From Prostheceraeus crozeri (lineage: Eukaryota; Platyhelminthes; Polycladida; Euryleptidae): a stretch of DNA of 64,000 nucleotides. The stretch covers positions 186,001 to 250,000 of the forward strand of contig CAJQUW010015384.1 of NCBI GenBank assembly GCA_907163375.1, given 5' to 3'. Below the pieces are notes generated by a model. That model did not search any database. It was not told the DNA's origin and was given only the letters and a program-made list of their open reading frames with translations. Positions 36,200 through 48,089 of the stretch are shown piece by piece. The position numbers and the translations under genes were made by a program. Each line of letters begins with the position of its first letter. The first letter of the stretch is position 1.

Positions 36200-36396
36200 C
36201 CTGCTGTTACTCCTCTTGCCAAGATATAGGCCATCTTGGCATTCCTGTGGCCAGGGGCATCCGTGTGAAAGATTTTCTTCATGGTTGACGATACTGCTTG
36301 AAGCCAATCATAATGTCGAATATTGACCTTCCGCATAGTAACTTGCAGATACATTGAAATTGCTTCGAAACTGTCTACATTTCTTGAGGTGTTCAG
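36200..36396 (-). CDS. Exon-like segment inside hAT-like element, unknown protein
   Basis: Bounded by tcaaaatag and gtaggc, 65 open codons. Encodes SFEAISMYLQVTMRKVNIRH followed by YDWLQAVSSTMKKIFHTDAP and HRNAKMAYILARGVTA: well-mixed amphipathic helical protein that looks like a real exon. Family not recognised. Ends with two bases of a codon, which does not match the phase of the next candidate (35389-35672), so an exon is missing or the copy is decayed. Confidence 0.45.
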
Positions 36397-37171
36397 CTAT
36401 TTTGAAAAACAATCAAAAATAAATTCTTCCTTTGCTGCAGATCATTTTAAAATGAATCAATTAAAAACCCAACGTGTCGTCCACAAATGACTTATCTATT
36501 CAGTCATTGTTATTTTTTCAATCATTTTTTTGTTGCATATCCACATGTTTAACATAAAGGATAGAGACCCTGCCTACAAAATTTTGATATTTTAAGTGAC
36601 TATCACATGCGAAGCATCTAGAACGCGAAACAAGACATATTTTGTCTATACTTTAATAAGTGCTTTCGGGAAACTTTTCAAAATTTTCAGTACCGGTACG
36701 CGCAAGTGCGGCTAGCGCACAGCCCCAAATGCAAGAAAAAATGAATACGATATTATACACGATGCGGCTTCATTTCAAATCGATACCTGCCGGTTTTCAA
36801 AATGTTCTCCAATCCCCGACTTGCTTCTGTTATAAACTACGGACTGATAAGAGCGCTAATTAAATTTCCTGAAGCAAATGACATTGACAACGTCTCTAAG
36901 ATGCGTAGCTGGAAAATTCTTGTGCTACAAAGCTAAGAATGTAAATGAATTCATTACATTTACTTTGTATGAATTGAAGTGTATCATTAAAAACTTCTAG
37001 TGATCAAGTGGAGATGCCCTCATTTATCTATCATAATCATAAAATTCCAGGAGTTTCCAGGAGCGCGGAAACCCTCTATCTAACGTCCTGTATTATATTA
37101 TTGTGTTGCTGTTTCCCCTATGGACAAGCTATCAGCCGTCAGCTCTCCTGTCGAACAATAGGTCGAATTTG

Positions 37172-38470
37172 ATTATAGAATAGAATAAAAGCGAACTTTA
37201 TTTAAGTGGCGTTCGTTCAGCAGACTTCGAGGCCACTGTACAAAAGTTAAGGATTTATAAAAGTTTACATGTTCGGTAAACAATAAGAAATGAAATGAGA
37301 GTTTAGGAGGTGTTTGAAGATCTTGTGGTCAGGTTCACTGATAATGAACGTGGGTAATAAGTTCCAGGTGCGCGCAGCAGCAGCTCTGAATGAGTGGTCT
37401 CCGATGGTCGAGCCACACACAAAAGGCACATGAAGAGAGGTGGAGGCCGAACGCAAGTAGGATCGGTCAGGAAGGTTGCTGACAGGTATGAGTTCGTCCT
37501 TCAGATGTGATGGAGCAATTCCCTGACGGCAGCGATGTGCGATTATAGTCAGTCGTTGCTCAATCCTTGCCTTCACAGGAAGCCACAGATACAGCAATAA
37601 TGTGATCGATGAAAAACGATTGACTCAAAAAATCGTCCTGGGCTGATGCGTTGAGTACGACTTGCAGGCGGCTGAGTTGGCTAGCCGGCAGACCACTGAG
37701 GATCGAGATGCAGTAGTCTAATCGTGAAATAGCGAGTGCTGTTAAGATGAAGGAAGAGGCATTAATAGAGAGCGCCTCACTGATCGAATCTATCTCAGGA
37801 TTCTAATGCAGGAAGATACTGCCTAAGAAATTTGAGTGCTGAACAAGGCATCAGAATCCAGAAAGATACTAATGCATTTGATGATAGAGAGAGTTGATTA
37901 GAGAAGTTGGCCGGGGGATCGATTGCAGATGAAGTTTTGGAAGACATAGATTGGCATGTTGTTCAGAGTCCTCAGAAACTGAGATGAAGGAATCAGTTAA
38001 TTGAACTGTCAGTAGATAAAAACTACGGTGAGGGGGAACCAGCTGCTGCATGATAAATTTCATCTGTGTATCATTAATAGTATAAAATCAATGGTGAGTT
38101 CATGGTGTGTAGGATATCAGAGGACAGTTTCCAGATAGCTGCCTATGTGGAGTGTTTCAGTCAATGCGCAGATTGAATGCTGGAAAGTAATTCATTGGCG
38201 AGCAAATACGTGCGAAGTTGAGCGGACACAATTCTTTCCATGAGTTTTGAAAACAAAGAAAGGTTCGAAATAAGTCAATAATTCTGGATGTTTGATAGAT
38301 CTTTGTGATGCCTCTTCGGTACAGGTGTGACACAGGCATGTTTCCAGGGACCGGGAAATGTACCGTTATTCAACAACAAGCTGAATGATAGATGGCGGTT
38401 GAGGGGAAGAGAATCACCAACAGAACACAGGAACTTCTGTTGACTTAATGGTCAAATTACTTATCAGGCA
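37172..38470 (-). mobile_element. LINE fragment, 5'-truncated and decayed
   Basis: Minus strand: LLLNNGTFPGPWKHACVTPV, PKRHHKDLSNIQNY, ISNLSLFSKLMERIVSAQL (RT finger, usual PVFKKGDKSDPSNYRPISLL), a decayed middle, then LYLWLPVKARIEQRLTIIAH, CRQGIAPSHLKDEL, LRSASTSLHVPFV, GDHSFRAAAARTWNLLP (the C-terminal domain of CR1/L2-like LINEs). The frame breaks right after NIQNY and again in the palm, where no ADD motif is left. The 3' end is AATAAAG plus an AT-rich tail. Confidence 0.85.
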
Positions 38471-40285
38471 ATGGTCGGGGTTCATTAAGACAAGAAATGA
38501 CGCCATGTGTGTTTCATAAAATAGTCAACATTAGCTACAGTACGAACGACGAAAATTACAATATTTTTAGGGAAAATTAGATGCGTATTCACCGAATACC
38601 CTGCTTATTATTGCCGACCGCACCTGATTAGTAGGCAAACCCCAACTTAATGTGGATTGCGTAGTTCATTCAGCGCATCATTAATAACCTTGAATTCGTC
38701 TCAAACTTCCACTAACTGATCATAACAGTAGGCATATGTGTTTAATATTAGATGCAAATGCCTGTAGGCTTACTTGAAAGCAGATGAAATATCTTACAAT
38801 TAAGGTATCCTATGTTCTACTGAAAATGCAGAAAATTCATCAATGGAAAATCAAGCAGTAAATTTATTTGCTCATGCACAAGTGGAATCTCAATGGAGAA
38901 AAAGAGTGCCTTAATTGCCATCAAAAAATGGGGATGCAGCAGCCTGATGGATGAACCTTGGCTGACTGGACTACATTAACAATGTATCTGTTCTTTTCGA
39001 CAATGAACATCCAGAACTGCTTTATTCATTTATATGGAACTCTTTCAACAGCTCAGATTTAGCGTTCTTCAGCAATGCAGGTAAGCACAGAATCCCTCGT
39101 TGAGAATTCTAAAGCGGCAAATCAATTTGCCGATAACTTTACTCGCTCACCACCAACCTTGATAACCGATCTAGCATTAATATCCTACATTAATGTCTTC
39201 AGTTTACCTCCATTGATGAAACTACAGAAAAACCGACGCGGAAATATTTAATGCCAAACTGACAATTTTGAGATACTTCCAGACCGATCAGTTTTGGCAG
39301 ACTTTCCGTATTTCTGTCTTGAGCTCTGAAAAATCATCCATGTCGCGAGGTTATAGAAAAGTTAACATTCATGAAAGAAATCACTCATGCACAGTACTAA
39401 ACTGGCCGATAATTTCGCTTGAGCAATGACAATTCACATTCTGTTTCTATAGCTCCACTAGATTACATTGACGGCCGCAGCCAACTCCAAGCGAGATGAA
39501 TTGAGAGCGTCGAAGAAGTTGTTATGAAACACATTACCAGAAGAGTGTGCGCAACTCTTAATGATCTAATTAGCAAATAAAAACCTATAGCTACCAAATA
39601 AACTTGATGCGTTGTCAACAATGGACACTGTGACTGACCATACACTAGCCAGATCAAACAAGAATTGAGAGCTTTTTCTCATGCATCAAAGTTGGATGCC
39701 AAATGCTTTCGTAACTTCGAACGAGGATAAGCTATGAGAGCATTAATAACTTTGAAACCTGGTAAAGCGGCATGTCTTGAAACCCTGCCCAGAGCTCTTT
39801 TTGAACCCTTCTGACAATGTAATTATTTGGTTGACCAAACTAATCCATCTGCCTACGAATCCAAAAATATCAACAAACTGGAGCTTATGGCTGCAACATG
39901 TGACTGTAAACGTAGAAGTTACGGCTGTCCTCAAACCTCAAAACCGCGAGACCTACCTAATATTTACATGTCTTCCAACTTGCCCTACGTCCCCTTCAAA
40001 ATCTCAGAACGCTTGATTCTCAGTCGGGTTTTCAACCATGTCAACAGCCACCCCATAAACAAGTGGACTACAGTTCCGGTCGCAATACTGTTGATCTAGT
40101 TGCACTTCTGATATGGGGGTCTTATAAATGGCTTTCTTGTAGAAGCTTAAGCCAGGTTGGCCGCTCAAGTTCGAAAATAAAATCCTTCTATATTTTGGGT
40201 CTATTTGTGCTGCCGAATAACGTCCATAAATACCTGATTATCTGAGGGCATTGTCAGCCGACACCGCTTCCTTTGCTTTTTTATG
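38471..40285. other. Intergenic, nothing recognised
   Basis: AT-rich sequence with only short frames. I found no inverted repeats, RNA genes or conserved motifs. Confidence 0.45.
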
Positions 40286-40690
40286 TCATCGATTCTTGAT
40301 ATCACCAGTTCTGCAGATGTAGCTAATTAGCTTTCCCGACCGCTTAGTGATACTTCCGACATGTGAGGCACTCATACTTCCCACACCTATTCTTCCCTCT
40401 GTGATTCCTAGAACTACTTCTTTAATTGTTCTACACGTTCTGTATCGCATGGCGTGTCGAGACAACCTATCCTCTTTCTTTTGATGTTCGATAGAAGGGT
40501 TATTTAAATGTCTAGCTCTTGAAGGACTTGAAGGATGTTGTCGCTCTGCAAAATGTCCACCGATTGTCAACATCCTGCAGAGGATCCGCACTTCAATAGC
40601 ATCGACTTTTCTTTTATCTTCTTTCAGTAGCGTCCAACCTTCACAGACAAGAATCAATGCAGGCCACAAAGGCCAACACTTTCAACTAAA
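40286..40690 (-). mobile_element. LINE C-terminal scrap
   Basis: Encodes VCEGWTLLKEDKRKVDAIEV, RILCRMLTI, then EHQKKEDRLSRHAMRYRTCR and TEGRIGVGSM. This is the usual tail of animal LINE ORF2 (YGSETWTLTKADERRLEAFE, RRLRWLGHV, GRR). Its reading in the 25950-26110 scrap is similar in kind but not obviously the same family. Confidence 0.7.
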
Positions 40691-42817
40691 TTTCCTTATA
40701 TTTTTGAGAGCAATCATCCGCTGCTGTACCGTTCCCATCCCCCCAATGCTCTTTTTTCCACTTCTGATGAAGCAAAGGTGCCTGTAGTTCTCGAACTTTT
40801 ACAAAATTTCTCTAATGATTATTTTGTTATAGGCATTCCTTCCAACACGTATGATCTTGGTTTGTCACCTTTAACAGTAGGTGACCTGCCTTTCTTCTCT
40901 CTTCGTTCATCTTCTGCAGCATTTCCGATGTTCGTTTCCACTGTTGCTGCATCGTCTACATAACCGATTTTTCCACAATAAATAGAAGTACACGAAGCTA
41001 CAGTCTCCAAACTTTACTGTACTTAGCTATTACTATAAGTTGAATATGAACGCACAAGCTGTCTAGCAATTCAAACTAGATGTCGTAATCACAAGCGAGT
41101 TAACTGCGATCCAATTGTCTTAGTTACATAAACACGTTAATCAGAAAATTACCTGTCAAAGTGAAAATACTTGCTACACAAGAGTTAAAGAATAATTAGC
41201 AATTGATTAATCACCATCAAAGATCCATGTCATCTGAAGGCTTATGAGATTTTTTGAGGCATTCATACACAACTCACCAAATGATGCATGTGTCAAAAGA
41301 AAAATAGTCCGACAGCGATCATCTGAGCTGTTAAAAAATCTTTTTTTCATAGATGTCTAACCGATGTTAATAACTTACCTATGTCTATGCTTCTATAGTA
41401 TGATAAGATGTTTCTCTCCTCATTCCAACTAGAGATGATTTATGTTGGCGAAATTTATTAGCACGCGCGAGAATTTTGTTTACAAATAATAACTATTAGT
41501 AACTGCTGTTAGCATAGTGAAACAATCAGTTAAATGCACTCACATAAATGAATGAATTGAGCTGATGAAAGTCAGAGGCTACACAAAGTTGCAAGAAAAA
41601 GCCATCTCCTCGTTCCCTCGATCTCCACGCACTGTCTCTTGATTATGAGCTTCCATATCTCTCTATTCGTCCTATGTTTTAAGTGGCTTAAAGCATCAAT
41701 GGTGTTGAAATGTTGTGACAGCCAACAACAAAAGATGACGGCAAACAGAAAAACGATGGTGTTTGGTTCAAAGCATAGAATAGGGATATATAGGTAGTGT
41801 CCACTCAAAAAGTTTCTGTATACGCTGAAAATTTTTATGTCAAAATATTCAGTTTTTCGCGGAGATCAAGCTCCCACAGTCCAAAAAATTATTTGAGCAG
41901 TTTTGAAAAAGTCAAAATTTGACAATTTATATACTTCCGAGATGACTCTCCTATATAAATAGCATGAAACAAGTTGGATATCAAAAGGAATGAATATCTG
42001 CTTATAAGCATCCTTACTAAGTGGAAATCAAGCTGATTATCAAGGGAATTTCATGATCCGTATTAAAATGGAAGTCTTCATGAAAAAGTCACGATATTAT
42101 TCGTGCTTTCTTGGCTGAAATTTCAAGTTTTTTATTCAATTTTCACCGGCATGATTTTATTATTGGATCACTAAATTCATATTTCATTCTTGAATCTGAA
42201 TGGTGATGTGGAACCATTTACATCTTTCGTTTTTTTTGTGGTACCAGTGGCAGGTTGTCTGTGATTTGATCACGCTTCAGAAAATACTCGAGGTTGAGCA
42301 TGAAAGTAGTAGGAACCAATCGAATTGCTAATTTAGCAAACATAATCTCCAATTAGGCTGTCACGAGAATCTGTGAAATACCATCATTCTTTCTGCATTA
42401 CAATCATGATCAGTCAATTCCGTTGTAATTTCTGCAAAACTGCAAAGATTTGCATATCTCACATTTGGTGACAATATAACATCGATAACATCTGTCCCTT
42501 GTGTTCATTTAAATAAAATAGAAAGTGCAGTAACATATTGAGGATTTAATAAATGCGGAGACTCTACTTAATATACCTATTCTATGGTTCAAAGCCATTA
42601 GTTCAAACTGGAGGGCAACAAGGGAATTTGTTTGAAGTCACTCTATCGAAATCTTCGAATCTTCTTGCATCATCCCGCGCAGATTCATTTTGCGATCTCT
42701 CAAAATATTCTTTACTTCTTTACTGTCCACTGTTATACTTTTGAGTCGTCGCTATTGTATAACACCGGTATTTTGACTTTTTATCTATATATACCCAAGC
42801 AACCATGAAAGTGTTCT
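40691..42817. other. Intergenic, nothing recognised
   Basis: AT-rich, short unsupported frames only, no repeats that I could pair. Confidence 0.45.
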
Positions 42818-42966
42818 ACACGTGCGGCGCACGTGTCTCATGAACGTGTCCGACACGTCGAAAGTGTCGTGTCAGACCACGTTCTAAACACGTGGTGGGA
42901 AAGTGCATACCACGTTACGTTCAAAAAGTTTTCCCCACGTGACGGAGCACGTCAAAAAGCCACGTT
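42818..42966. promoter_or_regulatory. Dense cluster of CACGTG / ACGTG motifs
   Basis: Within about 150 bases there are four perfect CACGTG palindromes (42819, 42830, 42889, 42936) and some seven further ACGTG or CACGT half-forms. CACGTG is the E-box core of Myc/Max, USF and Clock-type bHLH factors, and RCGTG is the HIF response core. It could be a regulatory cluster or the GC-rich end of an unknown repeat; no adjacent gene is identified. Confidence 0.4.
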
Positions 42967-43118
42967 AGTTAAATTTAGCACTAGCCCCCTACTGGCTTAC
43001 ACTTGATTACTATCTTTTATTTCTACCCCATTCTAGGTCAATTATGAAATTATTCAATGTACTATAGTGCCTCTCAATGTCGAAGTTATCAAATTAGTGA
43101 ATATAGCCTACTTGTTAA

Positions 43119-46100
43119 CCGTTGTCCTATGCCAATTTTGAACATCGCTAGTCTATGTTTGGGGTGTCTCAGGCACCCCACCACAGCAAATTTAATATTA
43201 TGTCGATTTAGATAAACTTGGCCACTTTACTTTTGTGCCTACAATCACAACGTGATAGTTTTATAAAAATTTGCAACATTCTACGAAATTTTGCTGAATT
43301 AAGTGAGATTGGGCGCATTATTATACCTAATTTTTGCGATAATTCCATGAGACATATGTCACATGAGACATATGACACATTAGGAAAAATGCATGTGCAA
43401 AAGACTGTATTTCAGATATTTCAGAATCTCAAATCGTATCACAAGAATAGAAAAATTAGGCTAATAATTGATTACATGATACACAAATATCCCTCGAATA
43501 TTTTTTTCAAATTGGATATGGGCTACAACAGATTGTGTGTATATAGGCCTATTGACAAGACAATTACAAATAAATCAATCAGAAATGGTCTCACCGTATA
43601 TGTACGTAAAGCAAGCTGCTCAAGGAAGAGTATACTCGTATATCTCTCAAGAAAGCTACATGCAATCACTACGCTTTACCACATCAGATAAATGTGTTTT
43701 GCAGATAGGAACAGCTCAAATATCACATGTTCGTGTTGTTTTGTGATCGACACTCCTTGGGCAAATATTGCACCGTCTCTTCCGTGGTCGCGTTCTGGGC
43801 TGTTGTTGAGACGAGGAGTATACCTGCAACAACTGTGCTATATCCTAGCAGTTTCATAGCCATTCGAGTTTGTGGATTCAATCTGCGTGTAGACCTTCGG
43901 CGAATATTTGCGTCCACAAGTTCATATCCACAGTGGAGAAGGAATTCGGTTCGAAATGAAGCTGCATTTTCTGGTGGTTGGAGTGTACGAAAAATAATAG
44001 ATGCGGTTAGAAGGGCCACATCAATCATTGCAGAAAAACGAATACGTCCACCTCCTGCATTTTCTCTTGCATGTGGATATTCTCACCATGGTCTGCTGCA
44101 GTATCCACACCGGATTTTGTGGCATTGTATGAAGATATCTCAGGGAGCCCATCTTCATTGTTGTATGCGTACTGTAGGTGTGCATTGTAGAAATAAGGAT
44201 CACGGGAGATCTGCCTTTATCCCAGTAAGATACCATTAGAAGATCTCCAGATTTGAAGTAAGAGGCCGATTTCTTTTGACGATTGCTCAGGTATTTGGCT
44301 TTTGGCGGAATGCCGCGTCGATTCGAACGCATTGTTCCAACTAATGTTGTATCTCTCTAATTCAACTTTTCAGCGACCTCGCAACTAGTAAACCAGTTGT
44401 CGCACGTCACATTGTAGCCTTTGTCGAGGAATGGTTTGACGAGGGCCATTGTAAACGCTTCAGTAACTGGCATACCTTCTTTCTCTTCAACAGAAAGACC
44501 AATATATGGGATACCTTTCAAAAAATAACCTATATCAGCTTCACAGGACCACAGGATCTTTATCCCGTACTTCCCTGGTTTGGAAGGGATGTAGACTACT
44601 GCCTGAATGCAACACGTACCCGTGGAATTCAAGTAGCTCTTCATCCACTGTTATGAAAGGTTTTGGAGTATAGAATTGAAGCAGGCTTTCCGAAAGAAGT
44701 TTCCACACATGCCTCGACCTGATTGGATTTATTCCAGGTCTGACACCAGGGTTGGCATAGCAAACGTTTCTTCTTGGTGCACGTCGTTCTCTTGCTCCTG
44801 TGTCAATTTCTGTCCATCTCCTCTGTGATCGAGAGGTCAAACTTTCGTCGAGATCCTGCAAAGGAAATAATCAAGTTGTAGCTGGCACAAGTACGATGAT
44901 GATTATACATAACAATTGATATATGCACATGATGCGTACAGAATGCAAGGATATACGATATAGTGTTATACAGTGGTATATACTTCTGTTATACGTTGTC
45001 CTTTGCTTTTACATACCGGATGGGTATATTGACCCCTTTTAGACAACTCTTTCATGCGTATCGCTTTGATAATGCTTATCGTCATTACAGATATTTCATT
45101 ACGAAGTACTTTATTATATATCAAATGTGCTATAGGCTCTACACGCAACACACTGAAACTTACTTTTATACAATTGAACTTCTGACCACTATTTGGTATT
45201 TTTGTGCGTTCAATAAATCAACAGAGATTGCAATGAAGTGGAACTGTACCGTATGTACGCATACCGTTACTCGGCCTACAATTACAGTTGCATCTTATAG
45301 ATTATTATCGTTGGATAGAAAATCATGCGCTCCGGTGTGCCATGTGACCTTAGAAAAAAATATTCTAAGATGTAGTAGTCTTTCTACGTACAGTTTCATT
45401 ATACATAACTACCGTGAATTAGACTGTGTGTAGGCTATCCATATACGTATGAGAAAAACATAACTATTAGATCTATCGAAATTATTCTTACAATTGTACA
45501 TGCCTAGTATATTCCTTTACATACGCTAAACTAAATATAGAATGTCGCACTTTCATATTGCAGACAATACAAAGTGCGACATTCATTACCGCATTCGGTA
45601 TTCGTTTTAGTGTATATCATAATATATGGTAAAATCAGAATTAAGAATCTAAAAACATTCGTGCATACCGGTTCTGATTCAGGCTCTCCCTCTGAATCCT
45701 CGGATAAGCGATGTAAATAACCTTCATCTAAGATATCATCTTCCTCTTGTTCGACAATGTCCAACTGATCATCTTCATCTGTAACTTCGGAATCCACGTC
45801 ATCAACACAATCTTCGTTTGCTATAATCTCTTGTACATCAATCTCATGGTCTTCGCTATAAGAAAACAAACTTCTAGTTGCTTCGATCGCAGCAGCGCGT
45901 CTAGGTCTAGATGCCATATCAATTGTGATGAACTACTGTGCATACAACACACACAATGAATACACATGCAGATGTGGTTTGTCGATTTTTTTTTCATCTC
46001 GAACCAATGAGTGAAACATTTTGCAGCGTGATCTATGAAACAACGTCAATGCTGTCTCAATAACGTCTATTGTTGTCATTGAGAACGGGTGTCCTGAAAT

Positions 46101-46391
46101 CGTGAAGAGGAGACGCTCAATTGGTGTGTGGTTGACGTCAGTAGAACTGAGGATCGTACGTTGCCGTGATGATTGCTGGTGGGGTGCCTAAAGCACCCCA
46201 AACATAGACTACCATGTTTTTAGATCAATCTACATTATGAATTTATTTTTTCTAATACTTTACCCAGATAATTTAAGTTAAATTTGTAGCAAAGTCATGA
46301 AATATCTAAGGCTGAAATGTAATACAATAAAAGTGAGAGCATTTGAAAAAATGTTTGGGGTGCCAAAAGCACCCCAAACATAGGACAACGG
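43119..46391 (-). mobile_element. piggyBac transposon, 3.27 kb, TTAA target
   Basis: TTAA at 43115-43118 and 46392-46395 flank inverted ends CCGTTGTCCTATG (43119-43131 and 46379-46391). Internal inverted repeats of about 39 bases sit at 43149-43187 and 46173-46211 (TAGTCTATGTTTGGGGTG core), asymmetrically spaced as in classic piggyBac. A third copy at 46352-46380 forms a perfect palindrome TGTTTGGGGTGC / GCACCCCAAACA. It carries one piggyBac transposase gene on the minus strand. Confidence 0.95.
43740..45917 (-). pseudogene. piggyBac transposase, two exons, damaged
   Basis: Exon 1 (45669-45917) starts MASRPRRAAAIEATRS and is very acidic, as piggyBac N-termini are. Donor gtatgc and acceptor tttcctttgcag at 44856 give phase 0 into exon 2. 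Exon 2 holds YTPKPFITVDEELLEFHGY (first catalytic Asp), IPSKPGKYGIKILWSCEAD, KGYNVTCDNWFTS (second Asp), KSGDLLMVSYWDKGRSPVIL, RRWTYSFF and IDVALLTASIIF (third Asp). About 150 residues of the usual helical middle are absent between exon 1 and the catalytic core. The reading frame changes around 44640 and again around 44030 and 44340. Not functional. Confidence 0.88.
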
Positions 46392-46544
46392 TTAAACATT
46401 TATCCTCAATCAAAAATGAATTCTACACTTTTCATCAACCTTGTCACTTTCTAATTCGCATTATAAAACTAATAATTACAGTTTACAATTATAGCTTTAT
46501 TCGCGATCAGTAGTAAGCAAAACTCCACCACTGGACCGCGCAAG

Positions 46545-46670
46545 ATGGCCGCCGTCGCTGACGTCCCCCCCCTCTGGAACGGCAGAGTCTCGTGGTCGGC
46601 CGCCGTGGTGCTTCGAGTCTGACGTCCCCCCCCCTGGAACGACAGAGTGTCGTGGTGGTCTTGGGCGACC
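46545..46670. repeat. Direct repeat with C8 tracts
   Basis: CTGACGTCCCCCCC, CTGGAACG, CAGAGTCTCGTGGT occurs twice about 62 bases apart (from 46558 and 46619). The start of the GC-rich domain that runs to about 48.1 kb. No gene seen. Confidence 0.7.
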
Positions 46671-46856
46671 GCCAGGTTTTGTCTTGAGGCTATAGTGTGT
46701 GATGTTTTTCGTGCAATCTGATGAATGTTGGGTTGAAAATGGGCTGTTTCGAGTGGAAGCAGTGCTCGGATGTGAAAACGGAGGCCAGATTCGGATTCAG
46801 CGTGAAATTCTGCATCGGTATGGTGAGTTTCAAGTCAATCGGAGAGAAAAATTTTC

Positions 46857-47730
46857 GCTGACCTCTCCCCCCCCCCTCGGGAGAGCTCGCTTCGATCTTG
46901 GCTTCCAGTGGACGGATTTTGTCTTACAGCTACTCGTTTGAAAGAGGAGAAAAAACTGCTGGACGACATTTTTTGCCGCGAGTCAATCGGACCAACCGTT
47001 CAAAAGTTAGAGCTGTTACAAGATTTTAGGTCGGAGCTCACCTGAAAAAATCCTAAGTGTCAGAGTGACTTTGTATGGGCAAAATTTTGAAAATATTCCA
47101 AGGTGTGGCATTTCGACCTGGGACCGTCACCAAAACATTTTTCATCAAATTTCGCTGACCCCCCCTCGGGAGAGCTCGCTTCGATTTTGGCTTCCAGTGG
47201 ACGGATTTTGTCGTGCCATAGCTCGTTTGAAAGCTAAGAGTGAGCCAAATTCACTGAAAGAATCGGCTTGTTCCTATCTGTCTTCGTTTAGATGTGAGAC
47301 GCCATTTAAGATTTTAGGTCGGAGCTCACCTGAAAAAATCCTAAGTGTCAGAGTGGCTTAATGTATGGGCAAAATTTTGAAAATTTTCCAAAGTGTGGCA
47401 TTTCGACCTGGGACCGTCACCAAAACATTTTTCATCAAATTTCGCTGACCCCCCCCCGACAGCGATCTTCTAACTTTGGTTCTAGTGGACGGATTTTGTC
47501 TTACAGCTACTCGTTTGAAAGAGGAGAAAAAACTGCTCGACAACATTTTTTGCCGCGAGTCAATCGGACCAACCGTTCAAAAGTTAGAGCTGTTACAAGA
47601 TTTTAGGTCGGAGCTCACCTGAAAAAATCCTAAGTGTCAGAGTGACTTTGTATGGGCAAAATTTTGAAAATTTTCCAAAGTGTGGCATTTCGACCTGGGA
47701 CCGTCACCAAAACATTTTTCATCAAATTTC
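46857..47730. repeat. Three tandem copies of a 291-bp repeat
   Basis: Copies at 46857-47149, 47150-47440 and 47441-47730, each starting CGCTGACC plus a C tract and ending AACATTTTTCATCAAATTT. Copies 1 and 3 are nearly identical over CGTTTGAAAGAGGAG and GTTAGAGCTGTTAC; copy 2 differs in the middle 80 bases. Open frames here are periodic artefacts. Confidence 0.9.
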
Positions 47731-47875
47731 TCTGAACGAGGGGGGGAGGGGGGGTCAGTGAAATTTGATGAAAAATGTTTTGGTAAAGGTCCCAGGTCGA
47801 AATTCGGAAGTTTTAAATTTTTCAAAATTTTCACCACACTGGAGCTCTCACACTTAGGAATTTTTTCACTTGTGG
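47731..47875. repeat. Inverted partial copy of the 291-bp repeat
   Basis: AAATTTGATGAAAAATGTTT followed by GGTCCCAGGTCGAAAT is the inverse of the end of the tandem copies, and GAGCTC and CACACTTAGGA match inverted inner parts. With copy 3 it forms a large palindrome centred near 47740 in a G-run (GGGGGGAGGGGGGG). Confidence 0.8.
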
Positions 47876-48040
47876 CATGTTACATGGACATGTGCTGACG
47901 GACCAACTTCCCGTGGTCATATGAGAATGGTTCAGGTGTCATATGATAGAGAATGATGAGACGAATCGTTTGCAACAAACCGCATGTCGCTACAATGAAT
48001 ACTTCCGGAGATAGAGCCATTTTTAGTTTTCTTCCGAGCA

Positions 48041-48050
48041 TATATAAACC
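48041..48050 (+). promoter_or_regulatory. TATA box of gene A (TATATAAACC)
   Basis: TATATAAACC stands 40-49 bases before a strong donor (GAG/GTAAGC at 48090), so a start site near 48070 would give a tiny non-coding first exon. The identical decamer precedes gene B at 50121. Confidence 0.6.
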
Positions 48051-48089
48051 CCCGACAACGTAAGTCTGATCACTTCATCGAAAGACGAG

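Larger units (their letters stand above)
35199..37075. mobile_element. hAT-like element with 8-bp target duplication, carrying non-transposase coding segments
   Basis: Ends are AGGGTTTCCGCG inverted, flanked by CTATCTAC (35191-35198) and CTATCTAA (37076-37083), an 8-bp duplication with one mismatch as hAT elements make. Subterminal TTCCAGGAG motifs occur twice near each end. Inside on the minus strand are two exon-like coding segments (35389-35672 and 36200-36396) with no resemblance to hAT transposase (no BED finger or dimerisation domain). A non-autonomous hAT that captured host exons is the simplest reading. Confidence 0.65.

Noticed and set aside
43218-43691. 157-codon plus-strand frame inside the piggyBac 3' region
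   Set aside because: Lies in the non-coding end of the transposon, low-complexity AT codons, no motif.
43727-44239. 170-codon plus-strand frame
   Set aside because: Antisense shadow of the piggyBac catalytic core.
44963-45433. 156-codon plus-strand frame
   Set aside because: Falls in the piggyBac intron, rich in Tyr/Ile/Thr as expected from AT-rich DNA, no homology seen.
48060-48065. Perfect GTAAGT right after the gene A TATA box
   Set aside because: Too close to the TATA box to be inside the transcript; the donor at 48090 fits better.
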